Shown here one piece after another: positions 24,028-36,627 of a stretch of 64,000 bases of DNA. This DNA comes from Ligustrum vulgare (Eukaryota > Streptophyta > Magnoliopsida > Lamiales > Oleaceae). The position numbers were made by a program, and so were the translations under genes. Each line of letters begins with the position of its first letter. The first letter of the stretch is position 1. The stretch spans positions 310,001-374,000 of the forward strand of contig CAUVWQ010000007.1 of assembly GCA_963555705.1 (NCBI GenBank). The letters are read 5' to 3'. The notes beneath the pieces were generated by a model. The model worked only from the letters and a program-made list of their open reading frames with translations, made no database searches and was not told the DNA's origin.

Positions 24028-25281
24028 GTGAATTAACGTTTGAAAATTGCTTAAGTGTTCACTTCGTTTAAAATTCACCTCTGCAATTTATATTGTAGTG
24101 AATTAACGTTTGAAAATTGCTTAAGTGTTCACTTCGTTTAAAATTCACCTCTGCAATTTATATTGGAGTAAATTAACGTTTGAAAATTGCTTAAGTGTTC
24201 ACTTCGTTTAAAATTCACCTCTGCAATTTATATCGAGTGAATTAACGTTTGAAAATTGCTTAAGTGTTCACTTCGTTTAAAATTCACCTCTGCAATTTAT
24301 ATTGTAGTGAATTAACGTTTGAAAATTGCTTAAGTGTTCACTTCGTTTAAAATTCACCTCTACAATTTATATCGAGTGAATTAACATTTGAAAATTGCTT
24401 AAGTGTTCACTTCGTTTAAAATTCACTTCTGTAATTTATATTGGAATGAATTAACGTTTGAAAATTGCTTAAGTGTTCACTTCATTTAAAATTCACCTCT
24501 GCAATTTATATTGGAGTAAATTAACGTTTGAAAATTGCTTAAGTGTTCACTTCGTTTAAAATTCACCTCTGCAATTTATATCGAGTGAATTAACGTTTGA
24601 AAATTGCTTAAGTGTTCACTTCGTTTAAAATTCACCTCTGCAATTTATATTGTAGTGAATTAACGTTTGAAAATTGCTTAAGTGTTCACTTCGTTTAAAA
24701 TTCACCTCTACAATTTATATCGAGTGAATTAACGTTTGAAAATTGCTTAAGTGTTCACTTCGTTTAAAATTCACCTCTGTAATTTATATTGGAATGAATT
24801 AACGTTTGAAAATTGCTTAAGTGTTCACTTCATTTAAAATTCACCTCTGCAATTTATATTGGAGTAAATTAACGTTTGAAAATTGCTTAAGTGTTCACTT
24901 CGTTTAAAATTCACCTCTGCAATTTATATCGAGTGAATTAACGTTTGAAAATTGCTTAAGTGTTCACTTCGTTTAAAATTCACCTCTGCAATTTATATTG
25001 GAGTGAATTAACGTTTGAAAATTGTTTAAGTGTTCACTTCGTTTAAAATTCACCTCTACAATTTATATCGAGTGAATTAACGTTTGAAAATTGCTTAAGT
25101 GTTCACTTCGTTTAAAATTCACCTCTGTAATTTATATTGGAATGAATTAACGTCTGAAAATTGCTTAAGTGTTCACTTCATTTAAAATTCACCTCTGCAA
25201 TTTATATTGGAGTAAATTAACGTTTGAAAATTGCTTAAGTGTTCACTTCGTTTAAAATTCACCTCTGCAATTTATATTGGA
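24028..25281 (+). repeat. Tail of region I
   Basis: A partial HOR: ttgta B, gtg-ttgga, then A-B-C-D-E series with one aacatttgaaaatt/cacttctg monomer near 24376, and a gtttaag class C monomer near 25012. The class E monomer at 25142-25211 has gtctgaaaa, one base from both gtttgaaaa and the gtcttaaaa of region I. The catctc and aattaatgtt class B markers do not occur after about 23400. Confidence 0.78.
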
Positions 25282-27579
25282 GTGAATTAACGTTTGAAAA
25301 TTGCTTAAGTGTTCACTTCGTTTAAAATTCACCTCTACAATTTATATCGAGTGAATTAACGTTTGAAAATTGCTTAAGTGTTCACTTCGTTTAAAATTCA
25401 CCTCTGTAATTTATATTGGAATGAATTAACGTTTGAAAATTGCTTAAGTGTTCACTTCATTTAAAATTCACCTCTGCAATTTATATTGGAGTAAATTAAC
25501 GTTTGAAAATTGCTTAAGTGTTCACTTCGTTTAAAATTCACCTCTGCAATTTATATTGGAGTGAATTAACGTTTGAAAATTGCTTAAGTGTTCACTTCGT
25601 TTAAAATTCACCTCTGCAATTTATATTGTAGTGAATTAACGTTTGAAAATTGCTTAAGTGTTCACTTCGTTTAAAATTCACCTCTACAATTTATATCGAG
25701 TGAATTAACGTTTGAAAATTGCTTAAGTGTTCACTTCGTTTAAAATTCACCTCTGTAATTTATATTGGAATGAATTAACGTTTGAAAATTGCTTAAGTGT
25801 TCACTTCATTTAAAATTCACCTCTGCAATTTATATTGGAGTGAATTAACGTTTGAAAATTGCTTAAGTGTTCACTTCGTTTAAAATTCACCTCTACAATT
25901 TATATCGAGTGAATTAACGTTTGAAAATTGCTTAAGTGTTCACTTCGTTTAAAATTCACCTCTGTAATTTATATTGGAATGAATTAACGTTTGAAAATTG
26001 CTTAAGTGTTCACTTCGTTTAAAATTCACCTCTACAATTTATATCGAGTGAATTAAAGTTTGAAAATTGCTTAAGTGTTCACTTCGTTTAAAATTCACCT
26101 CTGCAATTTATATCGAGTGAATTAACGTTTGAAAATTGCTTAAGTGTTCACTTCGTTTAAAATTCACCTCTGCAATTTATATTGTAGTGAATTAACTTTT
26201 GAAAATTGCTTAAGTGTTCACTTCGTTTAAAATTCACCTCTACAATTTATATCGAGTGAATTAACATTTGAAAATTGCTTAAGTGTTCACTTCGTTTAAA
26301 ATTCACCTCTGTAATTTATATTGGAATGAATTAACGTTTGAAAATTGCTTAAGTGTTCACTTCATTTAAAATTCACCTCTGCAATTTATATTGGAGTAAA
26401 TTAACGTTTGAAAATTGCTTAAGTGTTCACTTCGTTTAAAATTCACCTCTGCAATTTATATCGAGTGAATTAACGTTTGAAAATTGCTTAAGTGTTCACT
26501 TCGTTTAAAATTCACCTCTGCAATTTATATTGTAGTGAATTAACGTTTGAAAATTGCTTAAGTGTTCACTTCGTTTAAAATTCACCTCTACAATTTATAT
26601 GGAGTGAATTAACGTTTGAAAATTGCTTAAGTGTTCACTTCGTTTAAAATTCACCTCTGTAATTTATATTGGAATGAATTAACGTTTGAAAATTGCTTAA
26701 GTGTTCACTTCATTTAAAATTCACCTCTGCAATTTATATTGGAGTAAATTAACGTTTGAAAATTGCTTAAGTGTTCACTTCGTTTAAAATTCACCTCTGC
26801 AATTTATATTGGAGTGAATTAACGTTTGAAAATTGCTTAAGTGTTCACTTCGTTTAAAATTCACCTCTGCAATTTATATTGTAGTGAATTAACGTTTGAA
26901 AATTGCTTAAGTGTTCACTTCGTTTAAAATTCACCTCTACAATTTATATCGAGTGAATTAACGTTTGAAAATTGCTTAAGTGTTCACTTCGTTTAAAATT
27001 CAGCTCTGTAATTTATATTGGAATGAATTAACGTTTGAAAATTGCTTAAGTGTTCACTTCATTTAAAATTCACCTCTGCAATTTATATTGGAGTGAATTA
27101 ACGTTTGAAAATTGCTTAAGTGTTCACTTCGTTTAAAATTCACCTCTACAATTTATATCGAGTGAATTAACGTTTGAAAATTGCTTAAGTGTTCACTTCG
27201 TTTAAAATTCACCTCTGTAATTTATATTGGAATGAATTAACGTTTGAAAATTGCTTAAGTGTTCACTTCATTTAAAATTCACCTCTGCAATTTATATTGG
27301 AGTAAATTAACGTTTGAAAATTGCTTAAGTGTTCACTTCGTTTAAAATTCACCTCTGCAATTTATATCGAGTGAATTAACGTTTGAAAATTGCTTAAGTG
27401 TTCACTTCGTTTAAAATTCACCTCTGCAATTTATATTGTAGTGAATTAACGTTTGAAAATTGCTTAAGTGTTCACTTCGTTTAAAATTCACCTCTACAAT
27501 TTATATGGAGTGAATTAACGTTTGAAAATTGCTTAAGTGTTCACTTCGTTTAAAATTCACCTCTGTAATTTATATTGGA
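25282..27579 (+). repeat. Region II duplication, copy 1 (copies 2994 bp apart)
   Basis: About 33 monomers match 28276-30573 at a 43-monomer distance. Anchors are gta 25491/28485, the atg-acaat monomer 25979/28973, the aaagttt monomer 26048/29042, aacttttg 26187/29181 and cagctctg 27001/29995. The match ends where copy 1 has an atg-TTCG monomer with gccattt (27580) and copy 2 has a normal class E. Confidence 0.85.
26187..27092 (+). repeat. Recurrent 13-monomer block, copy 1 of 7 (906 bp)
   Basis: Fixed order: aacttttg C, aacattt D, E, A, ttgta B, atatgga C, D, E, gta-ttgga, ttgta B, C, cagctctg D, E. The distance from the aacttttg monomer start to cagctctg is 814 bp in all seven copies. After this copy comes a gtg-acaat monomer. 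Confidence 0.87.
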
Positions 27580-28066
27580 ATGAATTAACGTTTGAAAATT
27601 GCTTAAGTGTTCACTTCGTTTAAAATTCACCTCTGCCATTTATATCGAGTGAATTAACGTTTGAAAATTGCTTAAGTGTTCACTTCGTTTAAAATTCACC
27701 TCTGTAATTTATATTGGAATGAATTAACGTTTGAAAATTGTTTAAGTGTTCACTTCGTTTAAAATTCACCTCTGCAATTTATATTGGAGTAAATTAACGT
27801 TTGAAAATTGCTTAAGTGTTCACTTCGTTTAAAATTCACCTCTGCAATTTATATTGGAGTGAATTAACGTTTGAAAATTGTTTAAGTGTTCACTTCGTTT
27901 AAAATTCACCTCTACAATTTATATCGAGTGAATTAACATTTGAAAATTGCTTAAGTGTTCACTTCGTTTAAAATTCACCTCTGCAATTTATATTGGAGTA
28001 AATTAACGTTTGAAAATTGCTTAAGTGTTCACTTCGTTTAAAATTCACCTCTGCAATTTATATCGA

Positions 28067-28344
28067 GTGAATTAACGTTTGAAAATTGCTTAAGTGTTCA
28101 CTTCGTTTAAAATTCACCTCTGCAATTTATATTGTAGTGAATTAACGTTTGAAAATTGCTTAAGTGTTCACTTCGTTTAAAATTCACCTCTACAATTTAT
28201 ATGGAGTGAATTAACGTTTGAAAATTGCTTAAGTGTTCACTTCGTTTAAAATTCACCTCTGCAATTTATATTGTAGTGAATTAACGTTTGAAAATTGCTT
28301 AAGTGTTCACTTCGTTTAAAATTCACCTCTACAATTTATATGGA
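28067..28344 (+). repeat. Two-monomer (139 bp) tandem duplication
   Basis: A ttgta class B monomer and an atatgga class C monomer occur twice in succession (28067-28205 and 28206-28344). The second pair overlaps the start of the 2994-bp-spaced copy at 28276, suggesting that a small exchange accompanied the larger one. Confidence 0.8.
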
Positions 28345-30573
28345 GTGAATTAACGTTTGAAAATTGCTTAAGTGTTCACTTCGTTTAAAATTCACCTCTG
28401 TAATTTATATTGGAATGAATTAACGTTTGAAAATTGCTTAAGTGTTCACTTCATTTAAAATTCACCTCTGCAATTTATATTGGAGTAAATTAACGTTTGA
28501 AAATTGCTTAAGTGTTCACTTCGTTTAAAATTCACCTCTGCAATTTATATTGGAGTGAATTAACGTTTGAAAATTGCTTAAGTGTTCACTTCGTTTAAAA
28601 TTCACCTCTGCAATTTATATTGTAGTGAATTAACGTTTGAAAATTGCTTAAGTGTTCACTTCGTTTAAAATTCACCTCTACAATTTATATCGAGTGAATT
28701 AACGTTTGAAAATTGCTTAAGTGTTCACTTCGTTTAAAATTCACCTCTGTAATTTATATTGGAATGAATTAACGTTTGAAAATTGCTTAAGTGTTCACTT
28801 CATTTAAAATTCACCTCTGCAATATATATTGGAGTGAATTAACGTTTGAAAATTGCTTAAGTGTTCACTTCGTTTAAAATTCACCTCTACAATTTATATC
28901 GAGTGAATTAACGTTTGAAAATTGCTTAAGTGTTCACTTCGTTTAAAATTCACCTCTGTAATTTATATTGGAATGAATTAACGTTTGAAAATTGCTTAAG
29001 TGTTCACTTCGTTTAAAATTCACCTCTACAATTTATATCGAGTGAATTAAAGTTTGAAAATTGCTTAAGTGTTCACTTCGTTTAAAATTCACCTCTGCAA
29101 TTTATATCGAGTGAATTAACGTTTGAAAATTGCTTAAGTGTTCACTTCGTTTAAAATTCACCTCTGCAATTTATATTGTAGTGAATTAACTTTTGAAAAT
29201 TGCTTAAGTGTTCACTTCGTTTAAAATTCACCTCTACAATTTATATCGAGTGAATTAACATTTGAAAATTGCTTAAGTGTTCACTTCGTTTAAAATTCAC
29301 CTCTGTAATTTATATTGGAATGAATTAACGTTTGAAAATTGCTTAAGTGTTCACTTCATTTAAAATTCACCTCTGCAATTTATATTGGAGTAAATTAACG
29401 TTTGAAAATTGCTTAAGTGTTCACTTCGTTTAAAATTCACCTCTGCAATTTATATCGAGTGAATTAACGTTTGAAAATTGCTTAAGTGTTCACTTCGTTT
29501 AAAATTCACCTCTGCAATTTATATTGTAGTGAATTAACGTTTGAAAATTGCTTAAGTGTTCACTTCGTTTAAAATTCACCTCTACAATTTATATGGAGTG
29601 AATTAACGTTTGAAAATTGCTTAAGTGTTCACTTCGTTTAAAATTCACCTCTGTAATTTATATTGGAATGAATTAACGTTTGAAAATTGCTTAAGTGTTC
29701 ACTTCATTTAAAATTCACCTCTGCAATTTATATTGGAGTAAATTAACGTTTGAAAATTGCTTAAGTGTTCACTTCGTTTAAAATTCACCTCTGCAATTTA
29801 TATTGGAGTGAATTAACGTTTGAAAATTGCTTAAGTGTTCACTTCGTTTAAAATTCACCTCTGCAATTTATATTGTAGTGAATTAACGTTTGAAAATTGC
29901 TTAAGTGTTCACTTCGTTTAAAATTCACCTCTACAATTTATATCGAGTGAATTAACGTTTGAAAATTGCTTAAGTGTTCACTTCGTTTAAAATTCAGCTC
30001 TGTAATTTATATTGGAATGAATTAACGTTTGAAAATTGCTTAAGTGTTCACTTCATTTAAAATTCACCTCTGCAATTTATATTGGAGTGAATTAACGTTT
30101 GAAAATTGCTTAAGTGTTCACTTCGTTTAAAATTCACCTCTACAAATTATATCGAGTGAATTAACGTTTGAAAATTGCTTAAGTGTTCACTTCGTTTAAA
30201 ATTCACCTCTGTAATTTATATTGGAATGAATTAACGTTTGAAAATTGCTTAAGTGTTCACTTCATTTAAAATTCACCTCTGCAATTTATATTGGAGTAAA
30301 TTAACGTTTGAAAATTGCTTAAGTGTTCACTTCGTTTAAAATTCACCTCTGCAATTTATATCGAGTGAATTAACGTTTGAAAATTGCTTAAGTGTTCACT
30401 TCGTTTAAAATTCACCTCTGCAATTTATATTGTAGTGAATTAACGTTTGAAAATTGCTTAAGTGTTCACTTCGTTTAAAATTCACCTCTACAATTTATAT
30501 GGAGTGAATTAACGTTTGAAAATTGCTTAAGTGTTCACTTCGTTTAAAATTCACCTCTGTAATTTATATTGGA
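28276..30573 (+). repeat. Region II duplication, copy 2 (copies 2994 bp apart)
   Basis: Second copy of 25282-27579. Private changes include aatatatatt near 28822 and tacaaattat at 30141. The latter is shared with the next copy at 33066 but not with copy 1, so the third copy derives from this one. Confidence 0.85.
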
Positions 30574-31200
30574 ATGAATTAACGTTTGAAAATTGCTTAA
30601 GTGTTCACTTCATTTAAAATTCACCTCTGCAATTTATATTGGAGTAAATTAACGTTTGAAAATTGCTTAAGTGTTCACTTCGTTTAAAATTCACCTCTAC
30701 AATTTATATGGAGTGAATTAACGTTTGAAAATTGCTTAAGTGTTCACTTCGTTTAAAATTCACCTCTGCAATTTATATTGTAGTGAATTAACGTTTGAAA
30801 ATTGCTTAAGTGTTCACTTCGTTTAAAATTCACCTCTACAATTTATATGGAGTGAATTAACGTTTGAAAATTGCTTAAGTGTTCACTTCGTTTAAAATTC
30901 ACCTCTGTAATTTATATTGGAATGAATTAACGTTTGAAAATTGCTTAAGTGTTCACTTCATTTAAAATTCACCTCTGCAATTTATATTGGAGTAAATTAA
31001 CGTTTGAAAATTGCTTAAGTATTCACTTCGTTTAAAATTCACCTCTGCAATTTATATTGGAGTGAATTAACGTTTGAAAATTGCTTAAGTGTTCACTTCG
31101 TTTAAAATTCACCTCTGCAATTTATATTGTAGTGAATTAACGTTTGAAAATTGCTTAAGTGTTCACTTCGTTTAAAATTCACCTCTACAATTTATATCGA
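28973..31200 (+). repeat. Region II duplication (copies 2925 bp apart), copy 1
   Basis: Thirty-two monomers recur at 31898-34125, 42 monomers downstream. Shared anchors are aaagttt (29042/31967), aacttttg (29181/32106), cagctctg (29995/32920), tacaaattat (30141/33066) and gtattcac (about 31018/33943). Confidence 0.85.
29181..30086 (+). repeat. Recurrent 13-monomer block, copy 2 of 7
   Basis: Same monomer order and 814-bp internal spacing as 26187-27092. It lies inside the 2994-bp- and 2925-bp-spaced duplications, which account for its spread to copies 1 and 3. Confidence 0.87.
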
Positions 31201-31617
31201 GTGAATTAAAGTTTGAAAATTGCTTAAGTGTTCACTTCGTTTAAAATTCACCTCTGCAATTTATATCGAGTGAATTAACGTTTGAAAATTGCTTAAGTGT
31301 TCACTTCGTTTAAAATTCACCTCTGCAATTTATATTGTAGTGAATTAACTTTTGAAAATTGCTTAAGTGTTCACTTCGTTTAAAATTCACCTCTACAATT
31401 TATATCGAGTGAATTAACATTTGAAAATTGCTTAAGTGTTCACTTCGTTTAAAATTCACCTCTGTAATTTATATTGGAATGAATTAACGTTTGAAAATTG
31501 CTTAAGTGTTCACTTCATTTAAAATTCACCTCTGCAATTTATATTGGAGTAAATTAACGTTTGAAAATTGCTTAAGTGTTCACTTCGTTTAAAATTCACC
31601 TCTGCAATTTATATGGA
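30852..31617 (+). repeat. 11-mer tandem duplication, copy 1 (766 bp)
   Basis: Eleven monomers from class D (30852) to a chimeric monomer (31549-31617) are repeated directly at 31618. Anchors are gtattcac (31018/31784), aaagttt (31201/31967) and aacttttg (31340/32106). The last monomer is gta-gcaat ending atatgga where copy 2 has atatcga. Confidence 0.84.
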
Positions 31618-32383
31618 GTGAATTAACGTTTGAAAATTGCTTAAGTGTTCACTTCGTTTAAAATTCACCTCTGTAATTTATATTGGAATGAATTAACGTT
31701 TGAAAATTGCTTAAGTGTTCACTTCATTTAAAATTCACCTCTGCAATTTATATTGGAGTAAATTAACGTTTGAAAATTGCTTAAGTATTCACTTCGTTTA
31801 AAATTCACCTCTGCAATTTATATTGGAGTGAATTAACGTTTGAAAATTGCTTAAGTGTTCACTTCGTTTAAAATTCACCTCTGCAATTTATATTGTAGTG
31901 AATTAACGTTTGAAAATTGCTTAAGTGTTCACTTCGTTTAAAATTCACCTCTACAATTTATATCGAGTGAATTAAAGTTTGAAAATTGCTTAAGTGTTCA
32001 CTTCGTTTAAAATTCACCTCTGCAATTTATATCGAGTGAATTAACGTTTGAAAATTGCTTAAGTGTTCACTTCGTTTAAAATTCACCTCTGCAATTTATA
32101 TTGTAGTGAATTAACTTTTGAAAATTGCTTAAGTGTTCACTTCGTTTAAAATTCACCTCTACAATTTATATCGAGTGAATTAACATTTGAAAATTGCTTA
32201 AGTGTTCACTTCGTTTAAAATTCACCTCTGTAATTTATATTGGAATGAATTAACGTTTGAAAATTGCTTAAGTGTTCACTTCATTTAAAATTCACCTCTG
32301 CAATTTATATTGGAGTAAATTAACGTTTGAAAATTGCTTAAGTGTTCACTTCGTTTAAAATTCACCTCTGCAATTTATATCGA
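31618..32383 (+). repeat. 11-mer tandem duplication, copy 2 (766 bp)
   Basis: Direct copy of 30852-31617, ending in an ordinary gta-gcaat-atatcga monomer (32315-32383). It overlaps the left end of the 2925-bp-spaced copy, so at least two exchange events are layered here. Confidence 0.84.
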
Positions 32384-34125
32384 GTGAATTAACGTTTGAA
32401 AATTGCTTAAGTGTTCACTTCGTTTAAAATTCACCTCTGCAATTTATATTGTAGTGAATTAACGTTTGAAAATTGCTTAAGTGTTCACTTCGTTTAAAAT
32501 TCACCTCTACAATTTATATGGAGTGAATTAACGTTTGAAAATTGCTTAAGTGTTCACTTCGTTTAAAATTCACCTCTGTAATTTATATTGGAATGAATTA
32601 ACGTTTGAAAATTGCTTAAGTGTTCACTTCATTTAAAATTCACCTCTGCAATTTATATTGGAGTAAATTAACGTTTGAAAATTGCTTAAGTGTTCACTTC
32701 GTTTAAAATTCACCTCTGCAATTTATATTGGAGTGAATTAACGTTTGAAAATTGCTTAAGTGTTCACTTCGTTTAAAATTCACCTCTGCAATTTATATTG
32801 TAGTGAATTAACGTTTGAAAATTGCTTAAGTGTTCACTTCGTTTAAAATTCACCTCTACAATTTATATCGAGTGAATTAACGTTTGAAAATTGCTTAAGT
32901 GTTCACTTCGTTTAAAATTCAGCTCTGTAATTTATATTGGAATGAATTAACGTTTGAAAATTGCTTAAGTGTTCACTTCATTTAAAATTCACCTCTGCAA
33001 TTTATATTGGAGTGAATTAACGTTTGAAAATTGCTTAAGTGTTCACTTCGTTTAAAATTCACCTCTACAAATTATATCGAGTGAATTAACGTTTGAAAAT
33101 TGCTTAAGTGTTCACTTCGTTTAAAATTCACCTCTGTAATTTATATTGGAATGAATTAACGTTTGAAAATTGCTTAAGTGTTCACTTCATTTAAAATTCA
33201 CCTCTGCAATTTATATTGGAGTAAATTAACGTTTGAAAATTGCTTAAGTGTTCACTTCGTTTAAAATTCACCTCTGCAATTTATATCGAGTGAATTAACG
33301 TTTGAAAATTGCTTAAGTGTTCACTTCGTTTAAAATTCACCTCTGCAATTTATATTGTAGTGAATTAACGTTTGAAAATTGCTTAAGTGTTCACTTCGTT
33401 TAAAATTCACCTCTACAATTTATATGGAGTGAATTAACGTTTGAAAATTGCTTAAGTGTTCACTTCGTTTAAAATTCACCTCTGTAATTTATATTGGAAT
33501 GAATTAACGTTTGAAAATTGCTTAAGTGTTCACTTCATTTAAAATTCACCTCTGCAATTTATATTGGAGTAAATTAACGTTTGAAAATTGCTTAAGTGTT
33601 CACTTCGTTTAAAATTCACCTCTACAATTTATATGGAGTGAATTAACGTTTGAAAATTGCTTAAGTGTTCACTTCGTTTAAAATTCACCTCTGCAATTTA
33701 TATTGTAGTGAATTAACGTTTGAAAATTGCTTAAGTGTTCACTTCGTTTAAAATTCACCTCTACAATTTATATGGAGTGAATTAACGTTTGAAAATTGCT
33801 TAAGTGTTCACTTCGTTTAAAATTCACCTCTGTAATTTATATTGGAATGAATTAACGTTTGAAAATTGCTTAAGTGTTCACTTCATTTAAAATTCACCTC
33901 TGCAATTTATATTGGAGTAAATTAACGTTTGAAAATTGCTTAAGTATTCACTTCGTTTAAAATTCACCTCTGCAATTTATATTGGAGTGAATTAACGTTT
34001 GAAAATTGCTTAAGTGTTCACTTCGTTTAAAATTCACCTCTGCAATTTATATTGTAGTGAATTAACGTTTGAAAATTGCTTAAGTGTTCACTTCGTTTAA
34101 AATTCACCTCTACAATTTATATCGA
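31898..34125 (+). repeat. Region II duplication (copies 2925 bp apart), copy 2
   Basis: Second copy of 28973-31200. The left-edge monomer starts gtg here and atg in copy 1. On the right the next monomer is aacgttt here and aaagttt in copy 1 (34126 against 31201). The rare tacaaattat and gtattcac variants are preserved. Confidence 0.85.
32106..33011 (+). repeat. Recurrent 13-monomer block, copy 3 of 7
   Basis: Same order and 814-bp spacing; cagctctg is at 32920. It is followed by the gtg monomer with tacaaattat that it shares with copy 2. Confidence 0.87.
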
Positions 34126-34751
34126 GTGAATTAACGTTTGAAAATTGCTTAAGTGTTCACTTCGTTTAAAATTCACCTCTGTAATTTATATTGGAATGAA
34201 TTAACGTTTGAAAATTGCTTAAGTGTTCACTTCATTTAAAATTCACCTCTGCAATTTATATTGGAGTGAATTAACGTTTGAAAATTGCTTAAGTGTTCAC
34301 TTCGTTTAAAATTCACCTCTACAATTTATATCGAGTGAATTAACGTTTGAAAATTGCTTAAGTGTTCACTTCGTTTAAAATTCACCTCTGTAATTTATAT
34401 TGGAATGAATTAACGTTTGAAAATTGCTTAAGTGTTCACTTCATTTAAAATTCACCTCTGCAATTTATATTGGAGTGAATTAACGTTTGAAAATTGCTTA
34501 AGTGTTCACTTCGTTTAAAATTCACCTCTACAATTTATATCGAGTGAATTAACGTTTGAAAATTGCTTAAGTGTTCACTTCGTTTAAAATTCACCTCTGT
34601 AATTTATATTGGAATGAATTAACGTTTGAAAATTGCTTAAGTGTTCACTTCGTTTAAAATTCACCTCTACAATTTATATCGAGTGAATTAAAGTTTGAAA
34701 ATTGCTTAAGTGTTCACTTCGTTTAAAATTCACCTCTGTAATTTATATCGA

Positions 34752-34820
34752 GTGAATAACGTTTGAAAATTGCTTAAGTGTTCACTTCGTTTAAAATTCA
34801 CCTCTGCAATTTATATTGTA
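34752..34820 (+). repeat. Monomer with single-base deletion (gtgaataac)
   Basis: The usual gtgaattaac has lost one t, so this ttgta monomer is 69 rather than 70 bp. The deletion recurs only at 35656, 36559, 37463 and 38367, always at the end of a 13-mer unit. That makes it a lineage tag for this amplification. Confidence 0.9.
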
Positions 34821-35724
34821 GTGAATTAACTTTTGAAAATTGCTTAAGTGTTCACTTCGTTTAAAATTCACCTCTACAATTTATATCGAGTGAATTAACT
34901 TTTGAAAATTGCTTAAGTGTTCACTTCGTTTAAAATTCACCTCTGTAATTTATATTGGAATGAATTAACGTTTGAAAATTGCTTAAGTGTTCACTTCATT
35001 TAAAATTCACCTCTGCAATTTATATTGGAGTAAATTAACGTTTGAAAATTGCTTAAGTATTCACTTCGTTTAAAATTCACCTCTGCAATTTATATTGGAG
35101 TGAATTAACGTTTGAAAATTGCTTAAGTGTTCACTTCGTTTAAAATTCACCTCTGCAATTTATATTGTAGTGAATTAACGTTTGAAAATTGCTTAAGTGT
35201 TCACTTCGTTTAAAATTCACCTCTACAATTTATATCGAGTGAATTAACGTTTGAAAATTGCTTAAGTGTTCACTTCGTTTAAAATTCACCTCTGTAATTT
35301 ATATTGGAATGAATTAACGTTTGAAAATTGCTTAAGTGTTCACTTCATTTAAAATTCACCTCTGCAATTTATATTGGAGTGAATTAACGTTTGAAAATTG
35401 CTTAAGTGTTCACTTCGTTTAAAATTCACCTCTACAATTTATATCGAGTGAATTAACGTTTGAAAATTGCTTAAGTGTTCACTTCGTTTAAAATTCACCT
35501 CTGTAATTTATATTGGAATGAATTAACGTTTGAAAATTGCTTAAGTGTTCACTTCGTTTAAAATTCACCTCTACAATTTATATCGAGTGAATTAAAGTTT
35601 GAAAATTGCTTAAGTGTTCACTTCGTTTAAAATTCACCTCTGTAATTTATATCGAGTGAATAACGTTTGAAAATTGCTTAAGTGTTCACTTCGTTTAAAA
35701 TTCACCTCTGCAATTTATATTGTA
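34821..35724 (+). repeat. 13-mer unit, subtype X, copy 1 (904 bp)
   Basis: First of four tandem 13-mers. It starts with two aacttttg monomers (34821, 34890), contains gta-gtattcac ending ttgga (35030) and closes with atg-TTCG-acaat (35518), aaagttt ending atatcga (35587) and a gtgaataac monomer lacking one t (35656). Subtype X is marked by gtattcac. Confidence 0.88.
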
Positions 35725-36627
35725 GTGAATTAACTTTTGAAAATTGCTTAAGTGTTCACTTCGTTTAAAATTCACCTCTACAATTTATATCGAGTGAATT
35801 AACTTTTGAAAATTGCTTAAGTGTTCACTTCGTTTAAAATTCACCTCTGTAATTTATATTGGAATGAATTAACGTTTGAAAATTGCTTAAGTGTTCACTT
35901 CATTTAAAATTCACCTCTGCAATTTATATTGGAGTAAATTAACGTTTGAAAATTGCTTAAGTGTTCACTTCGTTTAAAATTCACCTCTGCAATTTATATC
36001 GAGTGAATTAACGTTTGAAAATTGCTTAAGTGTTCACTTCGTTTAAAATTCACCTCTGCAATTTATATTGTAGTGAATTAACGTTTGAAAATTGCTTAAG
36101 TGTTCACTTCGTTTAAAATTCACCTCTACAATTTATATGGAGTGAATTAACGTTTGAAAATTGCTTAAGTGTTCACTTCGTTTAAAATTCACCTCTGTAA
36201 TTTATATTGGAATGAATTAACGTTTGAAAATTGCTTAAGTGTTCACTTCATTTAAAATTCACCTCTGCAATTTATATTGGAGTGAATTAACGTTTGAAAA
36301 TTGCTTAAGTGTTCACTTCGTTTAAAATTCACCTCTACAATTTATATCGAGTGAATTAACGTTTGAAAATTGCTTAAGTGTTCACTTCGTTTAAAATTCA
36401 CCTCTGTAATTTATATTGGAATGAATTAACGTTTGAAAATTGCTTAAGTGTTCACTTCGTTTAAAATTCACCTCTACAATTTATATCGAGTGAATTAAAG
36501 TTTGAAAATTGCTTAAGTGTTCACTTCGTTTAAAATTCACCTCTGTAATTTATATCGAGTGAATAACGTTTGAAAATTGCTTAAGTGTTCACTTCGTTTA
36601 AAATTCACCTCTGCAATTTATATTGTA
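35725..36627 (+). repeat. 13-mer unit, subtype Y, copy 1 (903 bp)
   Basis: Same framework as subtype X, but the fourth monomer is gta ending atatcga (35934) and the sixth ends atatgga (36073). This makes it one base shorter. The gtgaataac monomer is at 36559. Confidence 0.88.
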
